Positions 17,508 through 25,116 of a stretch of 64,000 bases of DNA are shown here, piece after piece. A model generated the notes under the pieces. That model ran no database searches, was not told the DNA's origin, and saw only the letters and a list, made by a program, of their open reading frames with translations. Position numbers and translations under genes: made by a program. The stretch is from Flavobacteriales bacterium. GTDB lineage: Bacteria > Bacteroidota > Bacteroidia > Flavobacteriales_F > PHOS-HE28. The stretch's first letter is position 1; each line of letters begins with the position of its first letter. Location: assembly GCA_020635655.1 (NCBI GenBank), contig JACJZI010000004.1:124001-188000 (forward strand), given 5' to 3'.

Positions 17508-17582
17508 GGTGGATGTAGCTCAGTTGGTCAGAGCGTCGGATTGTGGTTCCGAAGGTCGCCGGTTCGAGCCCGGTCTTCCACC
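17508..17582 (+). tRNA. tRNA-His (GTG)
   Basis: The cloverleaf is complete. The acceptor stem is 17509-17515 paired with 17575-17581 (one T-T mismatch). The D-arm is GCTCAGTTGGTCAGAGC, and the anticodon stem TCGGA/TCCGA encloses loop TTGTGGT with anticodon GTG at 17543-17545. The T-arm contains GGTTCGAGCC. G17508 pairs with C17582, the extra G-1:C73 pair that defines histidine tRNAs. CCA is not encoded. A strong terminator follows. Confidence 0.97.
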
Positions 17583-17590
17583 CTGAAAGA

Positions 17591-17614
17591 AGCCCCGCAC
17601 ACGCGGGGCTTTTT
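17591..17614 (+). terminator. Rho-independent terminator after tRNA-His
   Basis: AGCCCCGC (17591-17598), loop ACAC and GCGGGGCT (17603-17610) form a perfect 8-bp stem followed by TTTT. It starts 8 nt after the tRNA end. Confidence 0.9.
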
Positions 17615-17619
17615 CCATT

Positions 17620-18109
17620 GGTCCCGACCGGGCGGGAAGTTCATCCCGCGCATGACGCGGGAAGCCCCCTGAATGGCGCAAGTGTTCGGCAGGCGGAGCT
17701 TTGCGGAGCCTGACGGCCACTTGTGCCTGAAGACCCCGGAATGCCGCTCGGATCTGCGGATGCGCTCGCCGGTCCCTGACCGGCTTCACCGCAGCGGATC
17801 ATCCACGACCGCTGCGCTTGTGCGAGTACCAAATGGATGGGACCTGCATCCTGGGCACTATTCATCACAAAGAATGAATTCGCGAATAAATCATGCAAAT
17901 TCCTTGTTCAGGCTCTTCGCGATGCTTACATTCGTTCATCCTGCCTGACCGACCATGACCTGCCATCCCTGCATACAGCGAATGATGTACGGATCCAGTT
18001 CCGGTCGATACGATGGGCAGGACAGCTGATCGCAGGGCGGCGTGCCGCGTGTGCGGAGGGTGTTCCCTCCCGGTGGACGCATACGCCAATGCAAGCGCAT
18101 TCTCCTTTT
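17620..18109. other. Noncoding stretch with three inverted repeats; no supported gene
   Basis: I find no convincing coding region. The first part holds three inverted repeats: CCCGCG/CGCGGG (17645-17661), a two-part hairpin of CAAGTG...CAGGC / GCCTG...CACTTG (17679-17723), and GCCGGTC/GACCGGC (17768-17784). From about 17870 to 17935 the sequence turns AT-rich. An open frame from 17837 to 18175 resembles no family I know and crosses the small-RNA candidate. Confidence 0.5.
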
Positions 18110-18143
18110 CAAAAAGAACCCCCGATGCGTGAACACCGGGGGC
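18110..18143 (-). terminator. Minus-strand Rho-independent terminator
   Basis: Read on the minus strand, CCCCCG (18142-18137), a 12-nt loop and CGGGGG (18124-18119) are followed by TTCTTTTT. No protein gene lies upstream on that strand, so it would end the small transcript proposed at 18110-18186. Confidence 0.65.
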
Positions 18144-18186
18144 TGTCACTCATGTCCCACCAAACTCTGACGTAAGATGAACACGA
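18110..18186 (-). ncRNA. Candidate small RNA or leader peptide transcript
   Basis: A minus-strand TACCTTTG box (18200-18193) predicts a start near 18186, and a terminator ends at about 18110, giving a transcript of about 75 nt. It could be an untranslated RNA, or encode a 14-codon peptide (ATG at 18152, stop overlapping the terminator T-run; MSDSPRCSRIGGSF). I know no matching RNA family. The call rests only on the promoter-terminator pairing. Confidence 0.4.
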
Positions 18187-18192
18187 GCTAGG

Positions 18193-18200
18193 CAAAGGTA
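18193..18200 (-). promoter_or_regulatory. TAnnTTTG -7 element for the small transcript
   Basis: The minus strand reads TACCTTTG, a perfect match to the Bacteroidetes -7 consensus. The only thing downstream is the terminator at 18110-18143. Confidence 0.45.
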
Positions 18201-18346
18201 GGGCGCCACGCTGAGCCACCCAGGCAGCGCCGGGCCGTGCATACACGGTCTTTCAGTGGAGCCTTGCCGCAACCCGCGACGGACAAGGACTTGAAAGGAG
18301 CGGAAAGGAGGACCGGTACGATGCCGGTCATCACGAACTTCACGCC

Positions 18347-19387
18347 ATGCCCACCCACGTTAGAACGCACCTGAAGCACTACCGCACGAACGCGGTGCTT
18401 GCGCTGTGGGCCATGGCCTGCCTTTGCTTCCTTGCCCTTCCGCGCTGCGAAGCGCAGAACCTGGTGCCCAACCCGAGCTTCGAGCTAACGGACACTTGCC
18501 CCAACACCTGCTGTTTCAACGTGGGCGATCGCCCGCTGTATTGGAACCGCTGGGACCAGAGCCCGGACTATTTTAATGCTTGTGCGGGCAGTTTGGGCGG
18601 CATCGATACCCTGATGGATGTACCCTGGAACGGCTTCACCTGGCAATACGCCTATGATGGGGATGCGTACGTGGGGATGACCTGTTTCGAGACCAATGAC
18701 TTTCGGGAACATGTCGGTGCCCCCTTGATCGAACCGCTGGTGGTGGGGCAGACCTACTACGTGAGCTACCGGGTGAACCTGGCCACCGAGGGTTCTTATT
18801 GGACGACCCGCTGGGCCTGCAACAACCAGGGGGTGCTCCTCACCATGGACGAGCACCTGTGGAGCGGCCAAACCGGCTCCGGGCCCGAGTTCACACCCCG
18901 GAACTACGCGCAGGTGAACAACCCCACCATCATCACCGATACGGCCAACTGGACCTTGGTGAGTGGCAGCTTCGTGGCCGACAGCGCCTACCGCTACATC
19001 GTGCTGGGCAACTTCTTCGACGATGCCCACACCGACACGATCCATTTCACCCCCGGTCAGTCCTCTTGGGCTGCATACTATCTCTACGATGCCATCTGTG
19101 TGTCGCCCACACCGGGGGAGTGCCCCATGGTCACGGGGGTCCAAGAGGGGGGCCATGAAGGGGTCGCGGTGCGTATAGTGGGCGAAGGGCAATGGTTGCA
19201 GGTGGATGGTGCTGCTGCGGGCAGCACCGCTTGGGTCTATGATGCTGGAGGACGCCTGATGGAGCAGTTCGCCCTTAATGGCAATTCCACGCGATCCATT
19301 GGGCAATGGCCAACAGGGGTGTATCTGTTGCGTGTGCAAGGGCGCACGGGAAGCGTATGGCAAAAGAAGTTCGTGGTGATGTGGTAA
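18347..19387 (+). CDS. T9SS type A surface protein, array member A1
   Basis: A 346-residue exported protein: signal peptide (VLALWAMACLCFLALPRCEAQ), then an N-terminal module beginning NLVPNPSFELTDTCP that resembles a carbohydrate-binding jelly roll (WNRWDQSPDYFNAC; GDAYVGM; EPLVVGQTYYVSYRV; FVADSAYRYIVLGNFF; YYLYDAICVS), and a C-terminal type A T9SS sorting domain (AWVYDAGGRLMEQF; WPTGVYLLRV; KKFVVMW). It is clearly paralogous to the genes at 20044 and 21452. Ligand unknown. Confidence 0.8.
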   Translation: MPTHVRTHLKHYRTNAVLALWAMACLCFLALPRCEAQNLVPNPSFELTDTCPNTCCFNVGDRPLYWNRWDQSPDYFNACAGSLGGIDTLMDVPWNGFTWQYAYDGDAYVGMTCFETNDFREHVGAPLIEPLVVGQTYYVSYRVNLATEGSYWTTRWACNNQGVLLTMDEHLWSGQTGSGPEFTPRNYAQVNNPTIITDTANWTLVSGSFVADSAYRYIVLGNFFDDAHTDTIHFTPGQSSWAAYYLYDAICVSPTPGECPMVTGVQEGGHEGVAVRIVGEGQWLQVDGAAAGSTAWVYDAGGRLMEQFALNGNSTRSIGQWPTGVYLLRVQGRTGSVWQKKFVVMW

Positions 19388-19416
19388 GTCCGGTTCCTCG
19401 TAAAAACACGAGAACC

Positions 19417-19983
19417 ATGAACACAAGAACAATGGCATGTGCCCTTTTGCTGGGCGCATGCGGCGCGGTGAACGCGCAATGGTGGAATACGGTCGGTGGC
19501 AACACCATCAACACCACCACCCAATACCTCGGTTGCGATGGATCCAGCACGCAGCCCTTGCGGTTGAAGACGGAGGTGAATTACCCGATCGAGTGGTACA
19601 CGGATGCGCTGCGGCGGATGCGCTTGCAGGAAACAGCCACCTACACCATCGGTTCCTTCAGCAGCTTGGTGCGCGACGGCAGCCTGCTGCTGAGCCCGGA
19701 CGTGGACCTTTTCTACACCAACGGCGGGCCCGGCCCCTTCAGCCTGCTGCACCTGGCCGATGGCACGGGGGACAATTCCCAGGACCTGGGCTTCCGCCCC
19801 TGGATGCGCAACGGCATCACCTTCACCGGCAATTCGGACCAAGGGTACATCGGTCAGAAGTACACCTATTACGATCCCGAGGATGAAGAGTCGGGCGAGC
19901 GCCCGGACTATACGGACATGGTGGTGCAATGGAGCGACAACCCCGGCACGTGGCTCAGCGATCGGATGCCGCAGTATTGCTAA
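19417..19983 (+). CDS. Truncated surface protein, array member B1
   Basis: A 188-residue exported protein: signal peptide (ACALLLGACGAVNAQ), then sequence corresponding to only the middle of the full-length B3 protein. DLGFRPWMRNGITFTGNSDQGYIGQ aligns with NFGFRGWMVNGVTLTGYSDLAYFGQ of B3. It stops (DRMPQYC) where B3 continues for over 500 residues, so it lacks the later repeats, the S74 chaperone and the T9SS signal. The start ATG 19417 is chosen for the signal peptide; an upstream extension would overlap A1. Probably a decaying or recombined copy. Confidence 0.65.
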   Translation: MNTRTMACALLLGACGAVNAQWWNTVGGNTINTTTQYLGCDGSSTQPLRLKTEVNYPIEWYTDALRRMRLQETATYTIGSFSSLVRDGSLLLSPDVDLFYTNGGPGPFSLLHLADGTGDNSQDLGFRPWMRNGITFTGNSDQGYIGQKYTYYDPEDEESGERPDYTDMVVQWSDNPGTWLSDRMPQYC

Positions 19984-20043
19984 TTCGATATGAAGTTTTC
20001 CACGAGAGGTTTGAACGGCCTGGAGGGATGCTATCTTCAGAGC

Positions 20044-21051
20044 ATGCAAAGGATTGAGGTCATTACGCTCTTGGTCATACTTAATGGATTAGGCATGACT
20101 CCTTGTGGGGCACAGAATTTGGTGCAGAACGGATCGTTCGAGCAATACACGATCTGTCCTGAGTTTACAGGCTATGTGAGTTATGCCAGTGGTTGGCAGA
20201 ATCTTTACACCAATTCAGCGGACTACTACAATCGCTGCCAGACCAATCTGGTTGCCGGGGTCCCGTTCAACACTGCAGGTTTCCAAGAACCGGCTGATGG
20301 GGATGGGTATGTTGGGATGGGAACCACCTTCCCTGGCTTTTCTTCTTACCGCGAGATGGTTGGGCGTGAGTTAGTGACTTCCTTACAAGCGGGTGTACCT
20401 GTTTGCATCTCGTTCAGAGTGGCCGTGGGTGGCTTTGGTTCATGGAACGGAAATTCGGCGAATCTCACGGCAAAAGGTGTAGGGGTCCGCTTCTTCAATG
20501 ATTTCCCTGCAGATTGGCCCGCCTATCTCTATCCCAACGATGCGGCACTGGCATTGGATGTGGTTCCAACGGATACGGCGATCTGGTATACTGTCAGCGG
20601 AACCTACACGCCTGATTCAGCCTATACGCACATAGCCATCGCCAACTTCTATGCGGACTCCCTCAGCGAGATCACCATATTGGATTCGACGGGATATGGG
20701 ATCTTGAGCGCATCCTATGTATTCATCGACGATGTGCGCGTTTCCGAGGATCTTACCTACTGCGGTGCCACCAATATTCCTTCACACTATGGGACATCTT
20801 CATTTGTCCGTGTTTTTCCCCAGCCCTTCAGTGATCGGTTCCAGGTGGAGTTGGGAAGGCCCTCGAAAGGCGAATTGAACTGGACCCTCTTGGATGCAAC
20901 TGGGAGGATCGTACTCCGCGGTTCGGAACGATCAAGCGTTGATCACTTCGAGGTGCTCACCGGCCGAGTGCCAGCTGCTGCCTACGCCATTGCCCTAATG
21001 GATGATGCAGGTGCTTTCGCGCCACTTCGTCTGCTTTCCGTTTCACCCTAA
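20044..21051 (+). CDS. T9SS type A surface protein, array member A2
   Basis: A 335-residue paralogue of A1 and A3. It has a signal peptide (ITLLVILNGLGMTPCGAQ), the N-terminal NLVQNGSFEQYTICP module with NSADYYNRC, DGDGYVGM and YTPDSAYTHIAIANFYAD, and a type A sorting domain (VRVFPQPFSDRFQVE; LLDATGRIVL). ATG 20044 precedes the hydrophobic core directly; the ORF opens 18 codons earlier at 19990. Base composition is clearly less GC-rich than the flanking genes, and third positions are often A or T, which suggests recent arrival or relaxed selection. Confidence 0.78.
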   Translation: MQRIEVITLLVILNGLGMTPCGAQNLVQNGSFEQYTICPEFTGYVSYASGWQNLYTNSADYYNRCQTNLVAGVPFNTAGFQEPADGDGYVGMGTTFPGFSSYREMVGRELVTSLQAGVPVCISFRVAVGGFGSWNGNSANLTAKGVGVRFFNDFPADWPAYLYPNDAALALDVVPTDTAIWYTVSGTYTPDSAYTHIAIANFYADSLSEITILDSTGYGILSASYVFIDDVRVSEDLTYCGATNIPSHYGTSSFVRVFPQPFSDRFQVELGRPSKGELNWTLLDATGRIVLRGSERSSVDHFEVLTGRVPAAAYAIALMDDAGAFAPLRLLSVSP

Positions 21052-21062
21052 CCTTCAATGCC

Positions 21063-21455
21063 ATGAAACGAACTGGATCTTTATGTCTGTTGGTATGCGT
21101 AGCTGCGGCTTTGCACGCTCAGAACGATGGTGATCACACCATTACCAACCTTTTTGGCCAGACATACCTTGCTACGGATGGGATTGCGACTTCCACGCCC
21201 GCTAATATGACAATTGGCACCACACCGAACTCGAACGCCACGCTGAATGTTCGTGGGGATCAGCTACCGGCCTTTGACCAGTTCGTTGGCACCTCGTTGT
21301 GCACTTTCCGCACCGATGTGCCGAGCGGCAACAACCAGAACTGGAGCATGGTGCGGGGCGCGCTGGAGATCGGGCGCATCTACCACACCAACCCCAACCA
21401 TTCGCTGTCCTTGGAAGCACGAAACATGATCCCTGGTCGTACATTCAAGCCATGA
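21063..21455 (+). CDS. Truncated surface protein, array member B2
   Basis: A 130-residue protein equal to the N-terminal part of B3: signal peptide (LCLLVCVAAALHAQ), then TIGTTPNSNATLNVRGDQLPAFDQF and GTSLCTFRTDV, followed by a stretch encoded by 75 nt identical to B3. After HSL it diverges from B3 into a short unrelated tail (IPGRTFKP) and stops. The stop overlaps the ATG of A3. It lacks every domain of B3 downstream of about residue 115, so it is most likely a recombination remnant that may still be translated and exported. Confidence 0.6.
   Translation: MKRTGSLCLLVCVAAALHAQNDGDHTITNLFGQTYLATDGIATSTPANMTIGTTPNSNATLNVRGDQLPAFDQFVGTSLCTFRTDVPSGNNQNWSMVRGALEIGRIYHTNPNHSLSLEARNMIPGRTFKP
21324..21398 (+). 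repeat. 75-bp perfect direct repeat, copy 1 (in B2)
   Basis: This 75-nt stretch is identical to 22730-22804 in B3; the sequences on either side differ at many positions. It encodes the end of the shared N-terminal module, the protein segment from SGNNQNW through YHTNPN. Confidence 0.9.
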
Positions 21456-22453
21456 ACGCTCCCGCTAAGGTCATTTTTGTTTTTCTATTGGGCAGCGTGC
21501 TAGTAGGCAGTACGCAGGCCCAGAACCTGGTGCCGAATGGATCTTTTGAGGACTACACGAACTGTCCCACTTCCTTCGGTCAATGGGCCAACGTAGTAGG
21601 TTGGACCAGTCCCTTCACACAGTCCGCGGATTACTACAATGCCTGCGCCAGCGGGGTGGTGTGCTCCGTTCCCTTGAATACGGCTGGATATCAGTATCCA
21701 GCACAAGGAGATGGGTATATGGGGATCATCACTTACGCTACCTTGATGGGAGGTACCTATCGCGAAGTATTAGCCACCGAACTCGTTCAGCCCTTGCAGC
21801 CGGGCGTGCCCGTCTATATCACCTACAAAGTGTCACCCGGTGGCTTCGGCTCCAATGTGAACAATTCAGCCACGTGGGCGGCCAAAGGTCCTGGTTTGAA
21901 TTTCTTCATGGACTTGCCCACGGATTGGCAGAGCTATCTGTTTCCCAATGCGGCTGTGGTAGAAATGCCCGGTGTGCTTACCGATACCGCAGCTTGGACC
22001 ACGGTGAGCGGTATGTACGTCCCGGATTCGGCGTACCAATGGTTGGCCATCGCCAATTTCTATGAGAACGAGCAGAGCCAAGCCCAGCTTTTGGACAGCA
22101 CCGCGCAGTCGGATTGGGCCTATGCCTTCGTGGATGAGGTATGTGTAAGCGTCGATCCGAGCTACTGCTCTGGAGGTATGGGTGTTGGTGAGCACGCGGC
22201 AGGAACCACACAGGTCCAAGGCACTATTGGAGATGGGCGTTTGCGGCTGTACGCCGATCGCGATCTCAAAGGATCCATGCTGCGTCTGTACACGCTGCAA
22301 GGGGCCTTGGTGTGGAGCAGCACATGGCCCACTACAGATCCTTTTTTGGATGTGCCTGTTCCTTCGCTCGCCCAAGCGGTCTACGTCCTTAAGATCAACC
22401 AGCCACAAGGCCCAACGCAAGCCTTGCGATTGTTCCATTCCGTTCAACCCTGA
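21452..22453 (+). CDS. T9SS type A surface protein, array member A3
   Basis: A 333-residue paralogue of A2: signal peptide (VIFVFLLGSVLVGSTQAQ), NLVPNGSFEDYTNCP module with QSADYYNAC, GDGYMGI, QPGVPVYITYKV and YVPDSAYQWLAIANFY, then a divergent type A-like C-terminus (LRLYTLQGALVWSS; LAQAVYVLKI). The ATG overlaps the stop of B2 (ATGA), which fixes the start against a longer ORF from 21299. A2 and A3 are closer to each other than to A1. Confidence 0.78.
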   Translation: MNAPAKVIFVFLLGSVLVGSTQAQNLVPNGSFEDYTNCPTSFGQWANVVGWTSPFTQSADYYNACASGVVCSVPLNTAGYQYPAQGDGYMGIITYATLMGGTYREVLATELVQPLQPGVPVYITYKVSPGGFGSNVNNSATWAAKGPGLNFFMDLPTDWQSYLFPNAAVVEMPGVLTDTAAWTTVSGMYVPDSAYQWLAIANFYENEQSQAQLLDSTAQSDWAYAFVDEVCVSVDPSYCSGGMGVGEHAAGTTQVQGTIGDGRLRLYADRDLKGSMLRLYTLQGALVWSSTWPTTDPFLDVPVPSLAQAVYVLKINQPQGPTQALRLFHSVQP

Positions 22454-22465
22454 ACCCTCTTTGCC

Positions 22466-24931
22466 ATGAGAACACATGCTCGTTCGTTCATCCTCGGATG
22501 TTTACTCTTCCTGGCCGTCGGTGACGCTCGATCCCAAACGCCGCAATGGGATGCAGACGCTGCTGGCCGCAGTTTTCTCGCTCCCAACGCGGGGAACATG
22601 AACCCGATCTACAACGCCACCATCGGCACGGCGCCTTCGGACTTCGCCACTTTGCGCGTTCGTGGGGATCAGCTGCCGGTGAACGATGCATTTGGAACTT
22701 CGCTCTGCACATTCAGAACAGATGTGCAAAGCGGCAACAACCAGAACTGGAGCATGGTGCGGGGCGCGCTGGAGATCGGGCGCATCTACCACACCAACCC
22801 CAACAATTCGCTGCACATCAAAGTGACGCAGCCGCGCACCGCGAGCCAGTACAATGCCCACCTGTTCCTGCGCAACTACTACAATGATGGACTGAAGCTG
22901 AGCGCCAATTCCGAAGCCACGGTGGTGGAGCAGGTGAACGCCTTCGCGAGCACGGTGCTGGACCGGGTGGGTTTCTTCGCCATGGGTGCGGCGGACAATG
23001 GATGGAACGCGCTGGCGCCCAGTGGACCCTGGACACGGCTGCACCTGGTGCATGAGGACCAGGGGGCCTCCGCCCCCAATTTTGGCTTCCGGGGTTGGAT
23101 GGTGAACGGGGTGACCCTGACCGGATACAGCGATCTGGCCTATTTCGGCCAATGGTACGATGCCGCTGATCCGGACGACAACACGAACACCGTGATGGCC
23201 TGGGGCGATGACGACCTGCCGGCCGGGGCGGGCCACGCGTACGACAACTTCGAGTTCCGTTTCGTGGGCACGCCCAATGCCACGGGTAGCGCCGGTACCA
23301 CGGAGGGCCTGGAAATGATGCGCCTGCGGCCCTACCGGGCGACCACCAACGATGCGATCGAGGGGTTCGTGGGCATCGGGGATTGGACCGGCGCCGGTAC
23401 CGGTCCGCTGGAACGGCTTGACCTGCTGGATCGCACCATCCGCCTACGCGACTTCAGCACCGGAGGCACCACGAACTACCAGAGCACCACGGCGGACCGT
23501 GTGCTGGTGGCCGATCCCGCCGATGGCACGGTGTATTGGCGGCCGTTCACCGATTTTGCTGGGCAGACCGACTGCGACTGGACGGTGGTGCCCGGCACCG
23601 GGGCCGGCACGAACAAGCTGTACACCGCCTATGGCCCGGCGGTGGACGGATGCCCGGACGGGACCGACGCGGTGGGCATCGGGACCAACGCACCGGCCGC
23701 CAAACTGCACGTGGCCACCGATGCGTTCGGCACGGGGCTGAAAGTGAGCAACACCATCAGTGGGTCGGTCTTGGCCTATGGGATCTTTTCCGATCTCAAC
23801 GCCAATGCCTCCTCGCAGAACTGGGCATTGTTTGGCAAGGCGCAGAGCGCGAACGGTTCACAGACCATAGGCGCGTACGGCTTGTCGAACACATCCGGCA
23901 CCGGGCAAACGTTCGGTGCCTTGGGCGAGGCGTCCAACACGAGCTCCGGGGAAACGATCGGCGTTTGGGGCAAAGCAACAAATACGGGTAGTGGGAAGGA
24001 GATCGGGGTCAAGGGTTCTGCCACCGCATCGGCCACAAGCGCGGATACCTACGGGATGTATGCGTTGGCCACCAATACGAACTCAATAACATCAGTAGAA
24101 GGTGTCCATGTAGAGGCCAACGCACACGATGCAGCAACGTATGGAGTGTATGCAACGGCGACCAATCTTGTCACGACCACAAAAAATGTGATCGGTGTGC
24201 GTGCAAGAGCCATTGGTAATGCCTCGAATGCAGCCAACACCTGGGCTTTCTGGTCGGAAGGGAGTTCCTTGGCCACCGGAGGGGGAACATGGCAGACCTC
24301 CGACGCGATGTTCAAGGACAACGTGGAGGACATCGCGAACGCGACGGACCTGCTCGGCCAATTGGCACCGAAGACCTATGCCTACAACACCACGGATTTC
24401 GATTACATGAACTTTCCGCACGAGCCGCAGTACGGCCTGATCGCCCAGGACGTGGAGGCGGTGATCCCCGACCTGGTGCGCGAGGTGCACCGCCCGGCCG
24501 ACCTGGACAGCCTGGGCAACGTGCTGAACCCCGCGCTCACCTTCAAGGCCATGAACTATGGCGGACTGATCCCCCTGCTGGTGGCCGCGGTGAAGGAGCA
24601 ACAGGCCACCATCCAGCAACAGGCCGATCGCCTGGACCAGATGGAGCAGTCCCTGGCGGCCTGCTGCAACGCCACCGATGCCGTGGGCGGCCATGCCCCG
24701 ATCCCGAACACCGGGTCGGACGGCACGCCCGGTGAACGCTCCACGACGGCCTCCACCGCCGACCTGGTCATCGCCCCGAACCCCTTCGCGGAAAGCACCA
24801 CGGTGAGCTACCGCCTGCCCCAGGCGGGCGCCGTGCGGCTGGAGGTGAGCAGCAGCGCGGGCATGCAACTGCTCACCCTGCGCGAGGGGCAGGCCGAGGC
24901 CGGCGCCTACAGCCTGACCTGGAACACCTAG
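22466..24931 (+). CDS. Peptidase S74 chaperone-containing surface protein B3, T9SS signal interrupted by an amber stop
   Basis: An 821-residue exported protein with a signal peptide (FILGCLLFLAVGDARSQ), an N-terminal module shared with B2, a middle module shared with B1, Ala/Gly/Asn/Ser/Thr-rich repeats (about 420-600) resembling tail-fibre stalks, and a peptidase S74 intramolecular chaperone domain (TSDAMFKDNVEDI, likely S612/K617 dyad; EPQYGLIAQDVEAVIPDLV). S74 domains trimerise a fibre and then cut themselves off. The C-terminus enters a type A T9SS signal (LVIAPNPFAESTTVSYRLP) but stops at TAG 24929-24931. The same frame continues for 27 more codons (DLAPGIYYVTLYRNG...) to TGA 25013-25015, the missing end of the sorting domain. 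Confidence 0.8.
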   Translation: MRTHARSFILGCLLFLAVGDARSQTPQWDADAAGRSFLAPNAGNMNPIYNATIGTAPSDFATLRVRGDQLPVNDAFGTSLCTFRTDVQSGNNQNWSMVRGALEIGRIYHTNPNNSLHIKVTQPRTASQYNAHLFLRNYYNDGLKLSANSEATVVEQVNAFASTVLDRVGFFAMGAADNGWNALAPSGPWTRLHLVHEDQGASAPNFGFRGWMVNGVTLTGYSDLAYFGQWYDAADPDDNTNTVMAWGDDDLPAGAGHAYDNFEFRFVGTPNATGSAGTTEGLEMMRLRPYRATTNDAIEGFVGIGDWTGAGTGPLERLDLLDRTIRLRDFSTGGTTNYQSTTADRVLVADPADGTVYWRPFTDFAGQTDCDWTVVPGTGAGTNKLYTAYGPAVDGCPDGTDAVGIGTNAPAAKLHVATDAFGTGLKVSNTISGSVLAYGIFSDLNANASSQNWALFGKAQSANGSQTIGAYGLSNTSGTGQTFGALGEASNTSSGETIGVWGKATNTGSGKEIGVKGSATASATSADTYGMYALATNTNSITSVEGVHVEANAHDAATYGVYATATNLVTTTKNVIGVRARAIGNASNAANTWAFWSEGSSLATGGGTWQTSDAMFKDNVEDIANATDLLGQLAPKTYAYNTTDFDYMNFPHEPQYGLIAQDVEAVIPDLVREVHRPADLDSLGNVLNPALTFKAMNYGGLIPLLVAAVKEQQATIQQQADRLDQMEQSLAACCNATDAVGGHAPIPNTGSDGTPGERSTTASTADLVIAPNPFAESTTVSYRLPQAGAVRLEVSSSAGMQLLTLREGQAEAGAYSLTWNT
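22730..22804 (+). repeat. 75-bp perfect direct repeat, copy 2 (in B3)
   Basis: Identical over 75 nt to 21324-21398 in B2. After one mismatch the next 8 nt match as well; beyond that the copies part. Confidence 0.9.
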
Positions 24932-25067
24932 GACCTGGCCCCCGGCATCTACTACGTGACCCTGTACCGGAACGGCACCCAACTGGTGCGGAAGGCCGTG
25001 AAGGTGGGCCGCTGAGGACGCCGGGACCCTCGGGCCAACGCGACCGGGGGGACCGATCGCGAATGCA

Positions 25068-25101
25068 CATGCGAAAGGCCCCGTGTGGGGCCTTTCGCAT
25101 G
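25068..25101. terminator. Bidirectional terminator between B3 and the peroxiredoxin gene
   Basis: A perfect 15-bp stem (CATGCGAAAGGCCCC / GGGGCCTTTCGCATG) with a GTGT loop. It sits between two convergent genes and can serve both, although the downstream T-tract is weak on either side. Confidence 0.75.
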
Positions 25102-25116
25102 CAAGTTCGCACCGGA

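Noticed and set aside
17837..18175. Plus-strand frame of 112 codons in the gap after tRNA-His
   Set aside because: No signal, domain or promoter; it crosses the terminator and the small-RNA candidate on the other strand.
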